Notes: generated by a model from the sequence alone, not told the origin. DNA of 7,115 nucleotides from Phycisphaerales bacterium UBA4658 (GCA_002405485.1 DHLW01000072.1:5014-12128); one strand, 5' to 3'. Shown: positions 1 through 6,164, counted from the first letter of the stretch. Program-made: numbers and translations.

Positions 1-86
1 CAACCTGGCTCCAGGACTGTTCGGACGAGTTCAACGGGGCCTCCGGGCGCGCCCGCCGATGCGGGTCGATGGTCCGGCGCGAGGTC

Positions 87-119
87 GGGCGGACGGCGGG
101 CGGACGGCGGGCGGACGGT
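87..119. repeat. Three tandem copies of an 11-bp GC-rich unit
   Basis: The unit gggcggacggc occurs at 87-97 and 98-108, and at 109-119 with only the last base changed to t. The array ends exactly one base before the stop codon of the leftward glutathione peroxidase gene, so it lies in that gene's 3' flank. The unit length is not a multiple of three, and no coding frame through it is convincing. The rest of positions 1-86 holds a 12-bp palindrome (cgggcgcgcccg, 44-55) but no gene or clear terminator that I can support. The array could be slipped-strand noise or part of the mRNA 3' end; no function is evident. Confidence 0.9.
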
Positions 120-839
120 TCACTTGGCTTTCAGCAGATCATCGATCCGTGCGAGGAGGTTCTTGTCGTCGGGCTTGATGGCCGACTCGAATCGGCCGAC
201 CACGTTGCCAGAGCGATCAACGAGGAACTTCGTGAAGTTCCACTTTGGCTCTCCGCCGATGGGGGCAGGTTGGGCGGCAAGCTGGCGATAGAGCGGCGCG
301 GCGTCGGCGCCGCGGACGGAGATCTTCTCAAACAGCGGGAACTGGATCTTGAAGCTGCTGTCGTCGCCGGTGCAGAACTCCTTGATCTCGGCGTTGGTTC
401 CCGGTTCCTGGCGGCCGAAATCGTTGGCCGGGAACGCCAGGATCACGAGGCCCTGGTCCTTTTTGTCTGCGTAGAGCTTCTGCAGGCCGGCATACTGGGG
501 CGTGAAGCCGCACTTGCTGGCGGTGTTCACGATGAGGATGACCTGTCCCTTGTAGTCGGTGAGGTTCTTGGGGGTGCCATCGATGAGCTTCATCGTGTGG
601 TCCAGGACGTACGCCGAGGGCTTCTCCGGCGGGGTCTTGGCGTCTGCCGGCTTGGGCTGGTCGGGCTTGGCCTGATTGGGCTTGGTCTGATCGGTCTTGG
701 TCTGAGCGGTCGGGGGCGACTTGGGCGCTGGGGCATCATCGCGATCGGCCACTGAGGTCCCCATGCCCATTCCCACGCCGCACACAGCCAGTCCGAGGAT
801 GGACACCCAAACCGCGGGAGACGAGCGAGGGGAACGCAC
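120..839 (-). CDS. Exported glutathione peroxidase family thiol peroxidase
   Basis: The 239-residue product should reduce peroxides with a thiol donor, probably thioredoxin-like as in other Cys-type members, outside the cytoplasm. Residues 1-31 look like a Sec signal peptide: a basic start, a hydrophobic stretch at 10-27 and a possible cleavage after SVA (29-31). A Lys/Pro/Gln linker at about 36-75 leads to the catalytic domain at about 76-239. The tetrad is complete: peroxidatic Cys110 in TASKCGFTPQY, Gln144 in FGRQEPG, and Trp200-Asn201 in KWNF. Cys156 in KEFC sits where the resolving Cys of thioredoxin-dependent relatives lies. The usual FPCNQF motif reads FPANDF (136-141), so the middle Cys is lost. 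LAVC (17-20) resembles a lipobox, but Val before the Cys makes a lipoprotein unlikely. The GTG start was chosen because AAAGGA lies 8 nt upstream and the signal peptide follows directly. The frame stays open far upstream, but only as a shadow of the divergent gene. Family assignment is firm; reductant and location are inferred. Confidence 0.93.
   Translation of the reverse strand: MRSPRSSPAVWVSILGLAVCGVGMGMGTSVADRDDAPAPKSPPTAQTKTDQTKPNQAKPDQPKPADAKTPPEKPSAYVLDHTMKLIDGTPKNLTDYKGQVILIVNTASKCGFTPQYAGLQKLYADKKDQGLVILAFPANDFGRQEPGTNAEIKEFCTGDDSSFKIQFPLFEKISVRGADAAPLYRQLAAQPAPIGGEPKWNFTKFLVDRSGNVVGRFESAIKPDDKNLLARIDDLLKAK
618..707 (-). repeat. 15-bp (five-residue) repeat in the peroxidase linker
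   Basis: Residues 45-74 of the exported peroxidase form six units of five residues. Lys is at the fourth position of every unit (48, 53, 58, 63, 68, 73) and Pro or Thr at the fifth. Four units (648-707) are well kept: AQTKT, DQTKP, NQAKP and DQPKP. ADAKT and PPEKP are degenerate copies. At DNA level this is a 15-bp tandem repeat. It probably forms an extended, positively charged tether between the signal peptide and the enzyme domain; the tether role is an inference. Confidence 0.85.
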
Positions 840-847
840 GATGGAAG

Positions 848-853
848 TCCTTT
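848..853 (-). promoter_or_regulatory. Ribosome binding site of the peroxidase gene
   Basis: On the minus strand this reads AAAGGA, 8 nt before the GTG at 839-837. It decides the start, because no ATG with comparable spacing precedes the signal peptide. It lies in the 102-bp divergent gap (840-941), which must also hold promoters for both directions. I could not pick -35/-10 boxes there with confidence. Confidence 0.7.
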
Positions 854-925
854 GGCAAGAGCCCGACGAACACGTGAGGTTTCGGAGAACACCGGACGCT
901 TGATTGTACGGTCGTGGGCGCCGGC

Positions 926-934
926 GGGAGGAAG
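926..934 (+). promoter_or_regulatory. Ribosome binding site of the pterin-synthase-like gene
   Basis: GGGAGGAAG lies 7 nt before the ATG at 942. It favours that start over the in-frame ATGs at 852 (which would run across the divergent peroxidase start region) and 969 (which has no purine-rich site upstream). Confidence 0.75.
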
Positions 935-941
935 CGTCCTG

Positions 942-1823
942 ATGGATTCGCGGGCTACCGTTGAACTCATGGTTGAACTCGCTCGCACGGTTCGATTCTG
1001 CATCGCCGAGCACGCGGCCGGACGCGATGCGGCGAGCGCGGGTGCGCGGGCGTACAACACGTTTGCCGGACATCCGAGCATGCGTGGGCTTGGTCGCTAC
1101 TACGAGATCGACGTGCTCTGCCGAGGCATGGCTGACCCCCTCACGGGGTACTTTCTGAACATCAAGGTGATCGACGACGCGGTGCGGGGCGTGTGCGTGC
1201 CGGCGATCACCCAGGCCTGTCATCAGAGACCGTGGGTCGATCCGCTGGTGGTGCTGGGCGAGCTTCTGGAACCGTTGAACCGGGAACTCGGCGGCGTGGT
1301 TCGGCGGGTCACGTGGAGACTCACGCCGTACCATGCCGTCAGCATGGTTCCAGGAGCATCGGACACACCGACGACCCCCCCCGCTGCTTTGTCGGCGGAG
1401 ATGACGCAGCAGTTTGACCTTGCGGCGTCGCATCGTCTGCACGTGCCGACGCTCTCGGATGCCGAGAATCGGTCGACGTTTGGAAAGTGCAATCATCCCA
1501 GCGGCCACGGGCACAACTATCGGGTGGAGCCGAGCGTGCGAGTGCCGGTGACGCCGTTTGGTTCGCCGTTCACGCTGGCCGACCTGGAGCGTGTGACGCA
1601 CCGGGTGCTGATCGAGCGCTACGACCACACGCACTTGAACGTGGACATGCCGGAGTTTGATCCAGGTCGTGGCGGCGTGAATCCGTCGGTCGAGAACATC
1701 GCGAGGGTGTTCTTCGATCGGCTGGCTCCGGCGATCGAGGCCGAGGGCAAGGGGGCGACGCTGCGGGCGATTACGGTCTGGGAGACAGACAAGACCCGAT
1801 GCCGGTACCCGGCGGAGGGCTGA
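942..1823 (+). CDS. Tandem 6-pyruvoyl-tetrahydropterin synthase / QueD-like protein with degenerate N-terminal domain
   Basis: This 293-residue protein has about twice the usual family length (120-145). The C-terminal half (about 153-290) keeps every hallmark. Zinc ligands are His164 (AASHRL), His189 and His191 (GHGHNY); catalytic residues are Cys183, Asp228-His229 (YDHTHLN) and Glu281 (WETDK). The Cys-x5-HGH spacing and the surrounding LSDAEN and FGKCN motifs resemble animal-type pyruvoyl-tetrahydropterin synthase more than the Cys-x3-HGH spacing of QueD. The product therefore probably acts on dihydroneopterin triphosphate in the cytoplasm, though a queuosine-pathway role is not excluded. 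The N-terminal half (about 14-135) aligns without gaps over Phe41-Tyr54 against Phe180-Tyr193, but Cys becomes His44, the two His become Leu50 and Arg52, and the Glu becomes Arg126. It is probably structural. Halves are joined by a TPTTPPAA linker containing a C8 tract (1375-1382). GTTGAACTC occurs twice near the start (960-968, 972-980). The next gene begins 2 bp after the stop, suggesting an operon. Confidence 0.9.
   Translation: MDSRATVELMVELARTVRFCIAEHAAGRDAASAGARAYNTFAGHPSMRGLGRYYEIDVLCRGMADPLTGYFLNIKVIDDAVRGVCVPAITQACHQRPWVDPLVVLGELLEPLNRELGGVVRRVTWRLTPYHAVSMVPGASDTPTTPPAALSAEMTQQFDLAASHRLHVPTLSDAENRSTFGKCNHPSGHGHNYRVEPSVRVPVTPFGSPFTLADLERVTHRVLIERYDHTHLNVDMPEFDPGRGGVNPSVENIARVFFDRLAPAIEAEGKGATLRAITVWETDKTRCRYPAEG
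1814..1819 (+). promoter_or_regulatory. Ribosome binding site of the glycosyltransferase gene
   Basis: GGAGGG lies 6 nt before the GTG at 1826, inside the last codons of the preceding gene. It favours GTG 1826 over the in-frame ATG at 1799, which would overlap the upstream gene by 25 nt and has no comparable site. The stop TGA at 1821-1823 lies between this site and the GTG, a layout typical of translational coupling. Confidence 0.75.
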
Positions 1824-1825
1824 TC

Positions 1826-2884
1826 GTGCCGAGCGAGCCACGCATCCTGATCATTCGTCCAAGCGCTCTGGGCGACGTCTGCCGGAGCGTGCCGGTGCTC
1901 GTGAGTCTGCGGCGGGCGTATCCAGGAGCGACGATCGACTGGCTTGTGCAGGACACGTTCGCGGCCGCGGTGCAGAGCCATCCGGACCTGAGCGGTGTGC
2001 TGGCGTTTCCAAGGGCCAAGCTGGGAGCGTGGTATCACCCGACGGTGGCGCCGAAGATCAAGGCGTTTCTGGACGAGCTTGGAGAACGTCGCTACGACGT
2101 GACGCTGGATTGCCAGGGGCTGTTTCGATCCGGGATGTTCGCGATGGCCACGCGGGCTCCACGGCGCATCGGCTTTGACAACGCCGCGGAACTCGGATGG
2201 ATCGGTCTCACGGAGCGTGTCGAGGCGCCTCGCGACCTGCACGCGGTTGATCGCATGCTGCTGCTGGCCCAGGCAGCCGGGGCTGAGCCGGTGTACGACC
2301 TTCGGCTGCACGCATCAGCGGCGGATCGGGCGTGGGCGTCGGGGCACGAAGCGCTGTGTTCCGGACCGTACGTGGTCATTGCTCCGACGACGCGCTGGCC
2401 CGGAAAGCAGTGGCCGATGGAGCGATTTGCTTCGCTGGCACTGGCGATCCTGAATGCCGGACTGGTTGAACGCGTCGTGGTTGTCGGCTCGGAGGGAGAA
2501 CGGGCTCAGGCCGGGCCGCTGCTGGAGCGATGCGCCCATGAACCTCGGGTAGTGGACTTCTTCGGTTCCACGACGGTCGGGCAGCTCATGGCCCTCATCG
2601 AGCGATCTGCCGGCGTGGTCGGGTGCGACTCGGCGGCGGTGCACATGGCGGTTGGTTTCGGCAAGCCGCTCGCCGCGCTCTACGGCCCGACGCGCGTGGA
2701 GCGGGTCGGGCCGTACGGTCGCTCGGCGCATGTGATCCAGCGTTTGATCCCCGGGGACACGCGGGACCATAAGGACGCCGCGGGTGGCCAGAAGATCATG
2801 TGCCGGATCACCGTGGACGAGGTGGTCGAGCTGCTCGCCGGGCAGCTTACTTCCCGGTCGGCGCCTTGGCCGGTTCGGTCTTGA
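1826..2884 (+). CDS. Glycosyltransferase family 9 (heptosyltransferase-type)
   Basis: The 352-residue product should transfer a sugar from a nucleotide-sugar donor, in the manner of the WaaC/WaaF enzymes that build the lipopolysaccharide inner core at the cytoplasmic face of the inner membrane. The N-terminal Rossmann-like domain opens with RILIIRPSALGDV (6-18), the family signature; Asp17 matches the proposed catalytic base of WaaC. LDCQGLFRSG (94-103) is the second family motif. The C-terminal domain has APTTRWPGKQWP (186-197), with Thr188-Thr189 and Lys194 matching phosphate-contacting residues in WaaC. It also has FFGSTTVGQL (245-254) and CDSAAVH (267-273), the Asp-Ser/Thr-x-x-x-His donor-binding motif, followed by GKP and YGPT. 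Length is normal for the family. The last residues, beyond about 339 (TSRSAPWPVRS), have no family match and are read from DNA shared with the convergent gene. The donor and acceptor sugars cannot be read from sequence; no other cell-envelope gene is visible to specify them. Confidence 0.9.
   Translation: MPSEPRILIIRPSALGDVCRSVPVLVSLRRAYPGATIDWLVQDTFAAAVQSHPDLSGVLAFPRAKLGAWYHPTVAPKIKAFLDELGERRYDVTLDCQGLFRSGMFAMATRAPRRIGFDNAAELGWIGLTERVEAPRDLHAVDRMLLLAQAAGAEPVYDLRLHASAADRAWASGHEALCSGPYVVIAPTTRWPGKQWPMERFASLALAILNAGLVERVVVVGSEGERAQAGPLLERCAHEPRVVDFFGSTTVGQLMALIERSAGVVGCDSAAVHMAVGFGKPLAALYGPTRVERVGPYGRSAHVIQRLIPGDTRDHKDAAGGQKIMCRITVDEVVELLAGQLTSRSAPWPVRS
2847..2884. other. 38-bp convergent 3' overlap of two genes
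   Basis: The glycosyltransferase stop (TGA, 2882-2884) lies inside the alpha-glucosidase gene, and the alpha-glucosidase stop (TAA on the minus strand, 2849-2847) lies inside the glycosyltransferase gene. Both stop codons were checked in frame. No hairpin with a T-run is seen at the junction, so each transcript must read into the other gene before ending. Confidence 0.9.
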
Positions 2885-5135
2885 ACTTGATCCGGGGGAC
2901 ACCCTTGAGGAACGTGAGCTTCTGGCCGGCGGTGCCGGTGCCGGCCTGATAGTGCCCGTCTTTGACGATGAGCACGCGGAGCTCGCGCTGCTCACGGAGG
3001 CGGTTGCCCTCGGTGCCGGCGATCTCGATGACGACGCTGTCGCCCTCGGTCCGGGCGACGTAGGTGGTGCGGAGGAAGTCGCCCTTCTGATAGCCGAAAC
3101 CGTCGCCCGCGTCTTCGTACAGGGTGCCCATGGCCGCACCGGACTCATTGAGACTCACGATCAGGGTGAGGGGATCGAGCTTCTTCTCGCCGGTGTGCTG
3201 CATGACCGGGCCGACCGGGATGATCGCACCGCCACGGACGAACAGGCGGGGGAGTTCGGGGTGAATGCCCTCGTCCACGAGCATGATCTCGTTCCAGATG
3301 CCCTTGGGCATGACCGGCAGACGGTCGCGTTCGGGGGTGAGCAGCGGATAGACCAGAAGGTCAGAGCCGAGCAGGAAGGCGTCGTCCTCGCTGCGCAGCG
3401 CAAGGTCCTTGGGGTCGTGGAAGAACAGCGGGCGAAGCACGGGCATGCCGGTTCGGCTGGCTTCCTCGAACAGGGTGTACAGGAAGGGCATCAGGCGATA
3501 CCGGCGCTCCAACGCGAGCTTGCACGCGTGCTCGACTTCAGGACCAAACGACCAGGGCTCCTTGTCGATGTTGCCCTTGCCGGTGTGACCGCGGCTGAAG
3601 GGCAGCAGCGAGCCGATGCCCATCCAGCGGACAAAGAGCTTGCCATCGCCGTTGCCGTTGAACCCGCCGATGTCGGGGCCGATGAAGGGTGCGCCGCTGA
3701 GGCCGAGGTTCGCGGCCATGCTGACGGAGTGCTCGAGGTCATCCCACTCGGCGCTGTTGTCGCCGGTCCAGGTGGCGGCGTAGCGCTGGCTGCCGATGTA
3801 ACCCGCGCGGGTGAGGACGAAGGGCCGCTTGTCCGGGTTGGCTTTCTGAATGCCGTCGAACGTGCCCTTGGCCATGAGCAGGCCGTACACGTTGTGGTAC
3901 TGCAGGTGCGGGCCCTTGGGGAGCGTTCCGCCGTAGTCCCACTTGCCCCCCAGGTGGACGTTGTCCTCGGGCATGGTCTTGCTCTTGACGTTGAAGATCG
4001 CCGGCTCGTTCATGTCGTTCCAGACGCCGTCGATGCCCTGAGCCATGAAGTCCTTGTACAGCCCCTGCCACCAGGCGCGGACCTCGGGGCGGGTGTAGTC
4101 GGGGAAGTTGCACCAACCGGGCCAGACCTCGCCGCGATAGACCTCCCCGGAGGCGGTCTTGACGGCGAAGTCGTTCTGGTCAAGCTGGTCGTTGACCCAG
4201 AAGCCCTTTTCGTCCTTGATGCCCGGATTGATCATCCAGATCCGGCTGAAGCCCATCTTCCCGAGGTCCTCGTTGAGCTTCTTCGGGTTTGGGAAGTGGT
4301 TCTTGTCGAAGCTGAAGACCCTGAACTCGTCCATGTAATCGATGTCGAACCAGATCACGTCGCACGGGATCTTGCGATCACGGAAGTTCTGCGCGATCTC
4401 GCGCACGCGGGCCTCGGGGTAATACGAGTAGCGACACTGGTGATACCCGATGGCCCACAGCGGGGGCAGGGGCATGGTCCCGATGAGCTCGCTGAGCCCG
4501 GTGATGACCTCCTGCGGAGAGGCGCGGTCGATCACATAGACCTTGAACGGCGCGCCCGCGCCGCGGAACACGATCGACCCTGCCGCCTGCGAGCCCTTGT
4601 CCTCGCCGGTGAGGTCGATCTCAACCCGCCAGGTGGTGTCGGCGAGCACGCCGAACGCCGAGCCGTCGGCACGCACCGCGAGCACCCACGGGTGCGACTG
4701 ATACAGCGACGGATTCTCCTCGGTGTATCCATATGCGTCGGTGTTCCAGCAGATGGTTCGGCGGCCGTTGCGCAGCAGCGGTCCGGCGATCTCGCCGGTG
4801 CCGTAGAGCGAGGTTCCGGCATCGATGTCCACCTTCACGCAGTACCGCCCGTCCGCGGACTTCCAGAACAACGGCGTGACGGCGAACTTCGGGTCTGCGG
4901 CGGTCGTCTTGAGCCCGACCGGGTTTTTGAGCGCGATCGAGGGCGGGAAGCCGGCAAAGTCCGACCCGGCCGGAGCGAATCGGGCGATGCCGCCCTTCTC
5001 CGACTCCACGCCTTGAGACACACCCGGTGTCCCCTGGGCATACGCCGAGCCGGCGGCTGCAAGTGCGGCGATGCCGATCGCCAGCGCGTGAATCATTCCG
5101 GGAAATCGACCTTGACGCTCGGCCCGTGTGCGCAT
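2847..5135 (-). CDS. Exported GH31 alpha-glucosidase
   Basis: The 762-residue enzyme should hydrolyse alpha-linked glucosides from the non-reducing end by a retaining mechanism, probably in the periplasm or outside. Residues 1-33 form a signal peptide: a basic start, a hydrophobic stretch at 14-30 and cleavage after AYA. A beta-sandwich N domain (about 80-220) contains LYGTGE (110-115). The TIM barrel (about 220-560) contains RYSYYP (235-240), WFDIDYMDEF (262-271), nucleophile Asp374 in WNDMNEP, Arg443 in LTRAG, acid/base Asp459 in WTGDN, and FSRGH (513-517). A C-terminal beta region follows with a DUF5110-like segment (about 655-720; LYEDAGDGFGY). All catalytic residues are present and length is normal. 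IDYMDEFRVFSFD resembles alpha-glucosidases rather than alpha-xylosidases; exact specificity is uncertain. The ATG at 5135 was chosen over 5222 and 5096 because GGGAG sits 8 nt upstream and the signal peptide then starts properly. The gene appears monocistronic and its 3' end overlaps the convergent glycosyltransferase by 38 bp. Confidence 0.95.
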   Translation of the reverse strand: MRTRAERQGRFPGMIHALAIGIAALAAAGSAYAQGTPGVSQGVESEKGGIARFAPAGSDFAGFPPSIALKNPVGLKTTAADPKFAVTPLFWKSADGRYCVKVDIDAGTSLYGTGEIAGPLLRNGRRTICWNTDAYGYTEENPSLYQSHPWVLAVRADGSAFGVLADTTWRVEIDLTGEDKGSQAAGSIVFRGAGAPFKVYVIDRASPQEVITGLSELIGTMPLPPLWAIGYHQCRYSYYPEARVREIAQNFRDRKIPCDVIWFDIDYMDEFRVFSFDKNHFPNPKKLNEDLGKMGFSRIWMINPGIKDEKGFWVNDQLDQNDFAVKTASGEVYRGEVWPGWCNFPDYTRPEVRAWWQGLYKDFMAQGIDGVWNDMNEPAIFNVKSKTMPEDNVHLGGKWDYGGTLPKGPHLQYHNVYGLLMAKGTFDGIQKANPDKRPFVLTRAGYIGSQRYAATWTGDNSAEWDDLEHSVSMAANLGLSGAPFIGPDIGGFNGNGDGKLFVRWMGIGSLLPFSRGHTGKGNIDKEPWSFGPEVEHACKLALERRYRLMPFLYTLFEEASRTGMPVLRPLFFHDPKDLALRSEDDAFLLGSDLLVYPLLTPERDRLPVMPKGIWNEIMLVDEGIHPELPRLFVRGGAIIPVGPVMQHTGEKKLDPLTLIVSLNESGAAMGTLYEDAGDGFGYQKGDFLRTTYVARTEGDSVVIEIAGTEGNRLREQRELRVLIVKDGHYQAGTGTAGQKLTFLKGVPRIKFKTEPAKAPTGK

Positions 5136-5143
5136 GCAGAATG

Positions 5144-5148
5144 CTCCC
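5144..5148 (-). promoter_or_regulatory. Ribosome binding site of the alpha-glucosidase gene
   Basis: On the minus strand this reads GGGAG, 8 nt before the ATG at 5135. It separates the chosen start from the ATG at 5096, which has no well-spaced purine-rich site, and from the ATG at 5222, which would place the signal peptide internally. Confidence 0.65.
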
Positions 5149-5152
5149 AAAG

Positions 5153-5180
5153 CGCATGGTGACGGCAATCGTCCCATGCG
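5153..5180. promoter_or_regulatory. Imperfect inverted repeat / hairpin in the divergent gap
   Basis: Outer arms CGCATGG (5153-5159) and CCATGCG (5174-5180) pair over 7 bp. Inner arms GACG (5161-5164) and CGTC (5170-5173) pair over 4 more, with a single bulged T at 5160 and the five-base loop GCAAT. The element lies in the 87-bp gap between the alpha-glucosidase and hydrolase starts. Its edge is 4 nt from the alpha-glucosidase ribosome binding site. It could be an operator for a dimeric regulator or an mRNA hairpin affecting translation of the glucosidase. No T-run follows on either strand, so it does not look like an intrinsic terminator. Confidence 0.55.
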
Positions 5181-5222
5181 ACCGGGGATGGTACCAGCGT
5201 CGGGCCCACTACGCTGCGACAT

Positions 5223-6158
5223 ATGAGCGCGGATTCTTGCCCTTCACCCTCGCAACCGGACTTCAAGCCGGACCTCGTTGACCGTTTTCGTGCCCTCCCC
5301 ACTTCCCTTGCGTCGCACGCTCGAACCGTCCGTCTGGCGAAGAACGCTGTTCCCGGCGGGGTGCCGGCGTTGCTGATCCATCCGGATTGGATCCACCCGG
5401 CGCCGACGATGCTGTGGATGCACGGCCGGACGGCGTACAAGGAAATCGACGCCGGCCGGTTCTCGCGATGGCTCAAGCGCGGGATCGCGGCGGTCTCGAT
5501 CGACCTGCCCGGCCACGGCGAACGCGCCGACGCCCGCGCCGAGGCGCCGGCCCACACCCTGGCCGTCCTCCGCGACGCGCTGGGCGAGATCGATCACGTG
5601 GTCGAGTCGATCGCCGATCCGATCTGGCAAGGCGTCTTTGACCTCGATCGACTCGGGATCGGGGGCATGTCGCTGGGGGGCATGGCGACGCTCCGTCGGC
5701 TGTGCATGCCGCCGCGGCATGAGTTCAGGTGCGCCGCCGTGGAGTGCACGAGCGGCGATCTGCTTGGCTTGTACCACCCACAGACCGGGAGCCATCCGTG
5801 GGGCCTGAGCGCATCAGCGGAGGTGATCGAGCCGCTGGACCCCATGCAGCACCTGTCCACCCCCCCACCGCCTGGGTTTGTGCCACTGCCGTTGCTGGCT
5901 CTGCACAGCGAGGCGGATGCGATCGTGCCCTGGCGTGTGCAGAGCGGCTTTCTCACCAGACTCTGTGAGCACTACCGCGCTCTTGGGGCCGACCCGGAGA
6001 TGATCGAACACCGCACGTGGTCGAGCACGGGCGCGCCGCAGGAGCACGCCGGCTTCGGACGCGTGAGCAACGAGGCCAAGGAGATCCAGGCCGAGTTTCT
6101 GGCCAGGCGACTTGCAAGTGCACCCCCCCACCGTTCGCGGGCGGATCAGATACGCTGA
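5223..6158 (+). CDS. Alpha/beta hydrolase, serine esterase/peptidase-like
   Basis: The 311-residue protein has the alpha/beta hydrolase fold. The oxyanion-hole strand ends in LWMHGRT (64-70), followed by SIDLPGHGER (92-101). The nucleophile elbow is GGMSLGG with Ser150. The acid is probably Asp232 in HSEADAIVP, and the base His275 in QEHAGFG, so the triad looks intact. The layout resembles dienelactone-hydrolase or prolyl-oligopeptidase-like single-domain hydrolases; the substrate cannot be read from sequence. No signal peptide is visible, so it is probably cytoplasmic. The ATG at 5223 forms part of a CATATG palindrome and has no clear ribosome binding site, so the start is less certain than the others, though there is little room upstream. 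Two C7 runs (5860-5866, 6123-6129) encode Pro-rich stretches. The transporter gene starts 6 bp after the stop, suggesting the two are co-transcribed. Confidence 0.87.
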   Translation: MSADSCPSPSQPDFKPDLVDRFRALPTSLASHARTVRLAKNAVPGGVPALLIHPDWIHPAPTMLWMHGRTAYKEIDAGRFSRWLKRGIAAVSIDLPGHGERADARAEAPAHTLAVLRDALGEIDHVVESIADPIWQGVFDLDRLGIGGMSLGGMATLRRLCMPPRHEFRCAAVECTSGDLLGLYHPQTGSHPWGLSASAEVIEPLDPMQHLSTPPPPGFVPLPLLALHSEADAIVPWRVQSGFLTRLCEHYRALGADPEMIEHRTWSSTGAPQEHAGFGRVSNEAKEIQAEFLARRLASAPPHRSRADQIR

Positions 6159-6164
6159 AGCGCG

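Noticed and set aside
44..55. Palindrome cgggcgcgcccg as a terminator for the peroxidase transcript
   Set aside because: There is no loop-forming spacer and no T-run; short G/C palindromes are common at this base composition.
57..62. A partial gene entering from the left edge (positions 1-119)
   Set aside because: All plus-strand frames stay open well into the peroxidase gene, and the minus-strand frames show no start or motif, so no real gene end can be placed here.
69..755. Plus-strand open frame of 228 codons antisense to the peroxidase
   Set aside because: It has low-complexity Gly/Leu repeats that mirror the peroxidase linker repeat and no domain. The opposite strand encodes a complete enzyme with all active-site residues.
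840..1841. Upstream extension of the peroxidase frame to a 573-codon protein
   Set aside because: The extension is in codon register with the antisense of the pterin-synthase-like gene, has Arg/His-rich nonsense composition, and would bury the signal peptide internally. The GTG with AAAGGA at 839 explains the gene.
5112..5142. Possible promoter TTGACG plus CAGAAT ahead of the hydrolase
   Set aside because: The spacer is 19 bp and the -10 match is poor. It may be chance in a GC-rich region, so it is not called.
2784..5162. A 792-codon open frame on the plus strand covering the whole alpha-glucosidase gene
   Set aside because: Its codons are the exact reverse complements of the GH31 codons. 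Stops would arise only from TTA, CTA or TCA codons, which GC-rich genes avoid. The translation has no recognisable domain and is a compositional shadow.
5136..5222. Alpha-glucosidase starting at 5222, sharing a CATATG palindrome with the hydrolase ATG
   Set aside because: It would leave no intergenic space and place the signal peptide 29 residues inside. A ribosome binding site at 5144-5148 supports the start at 5135.
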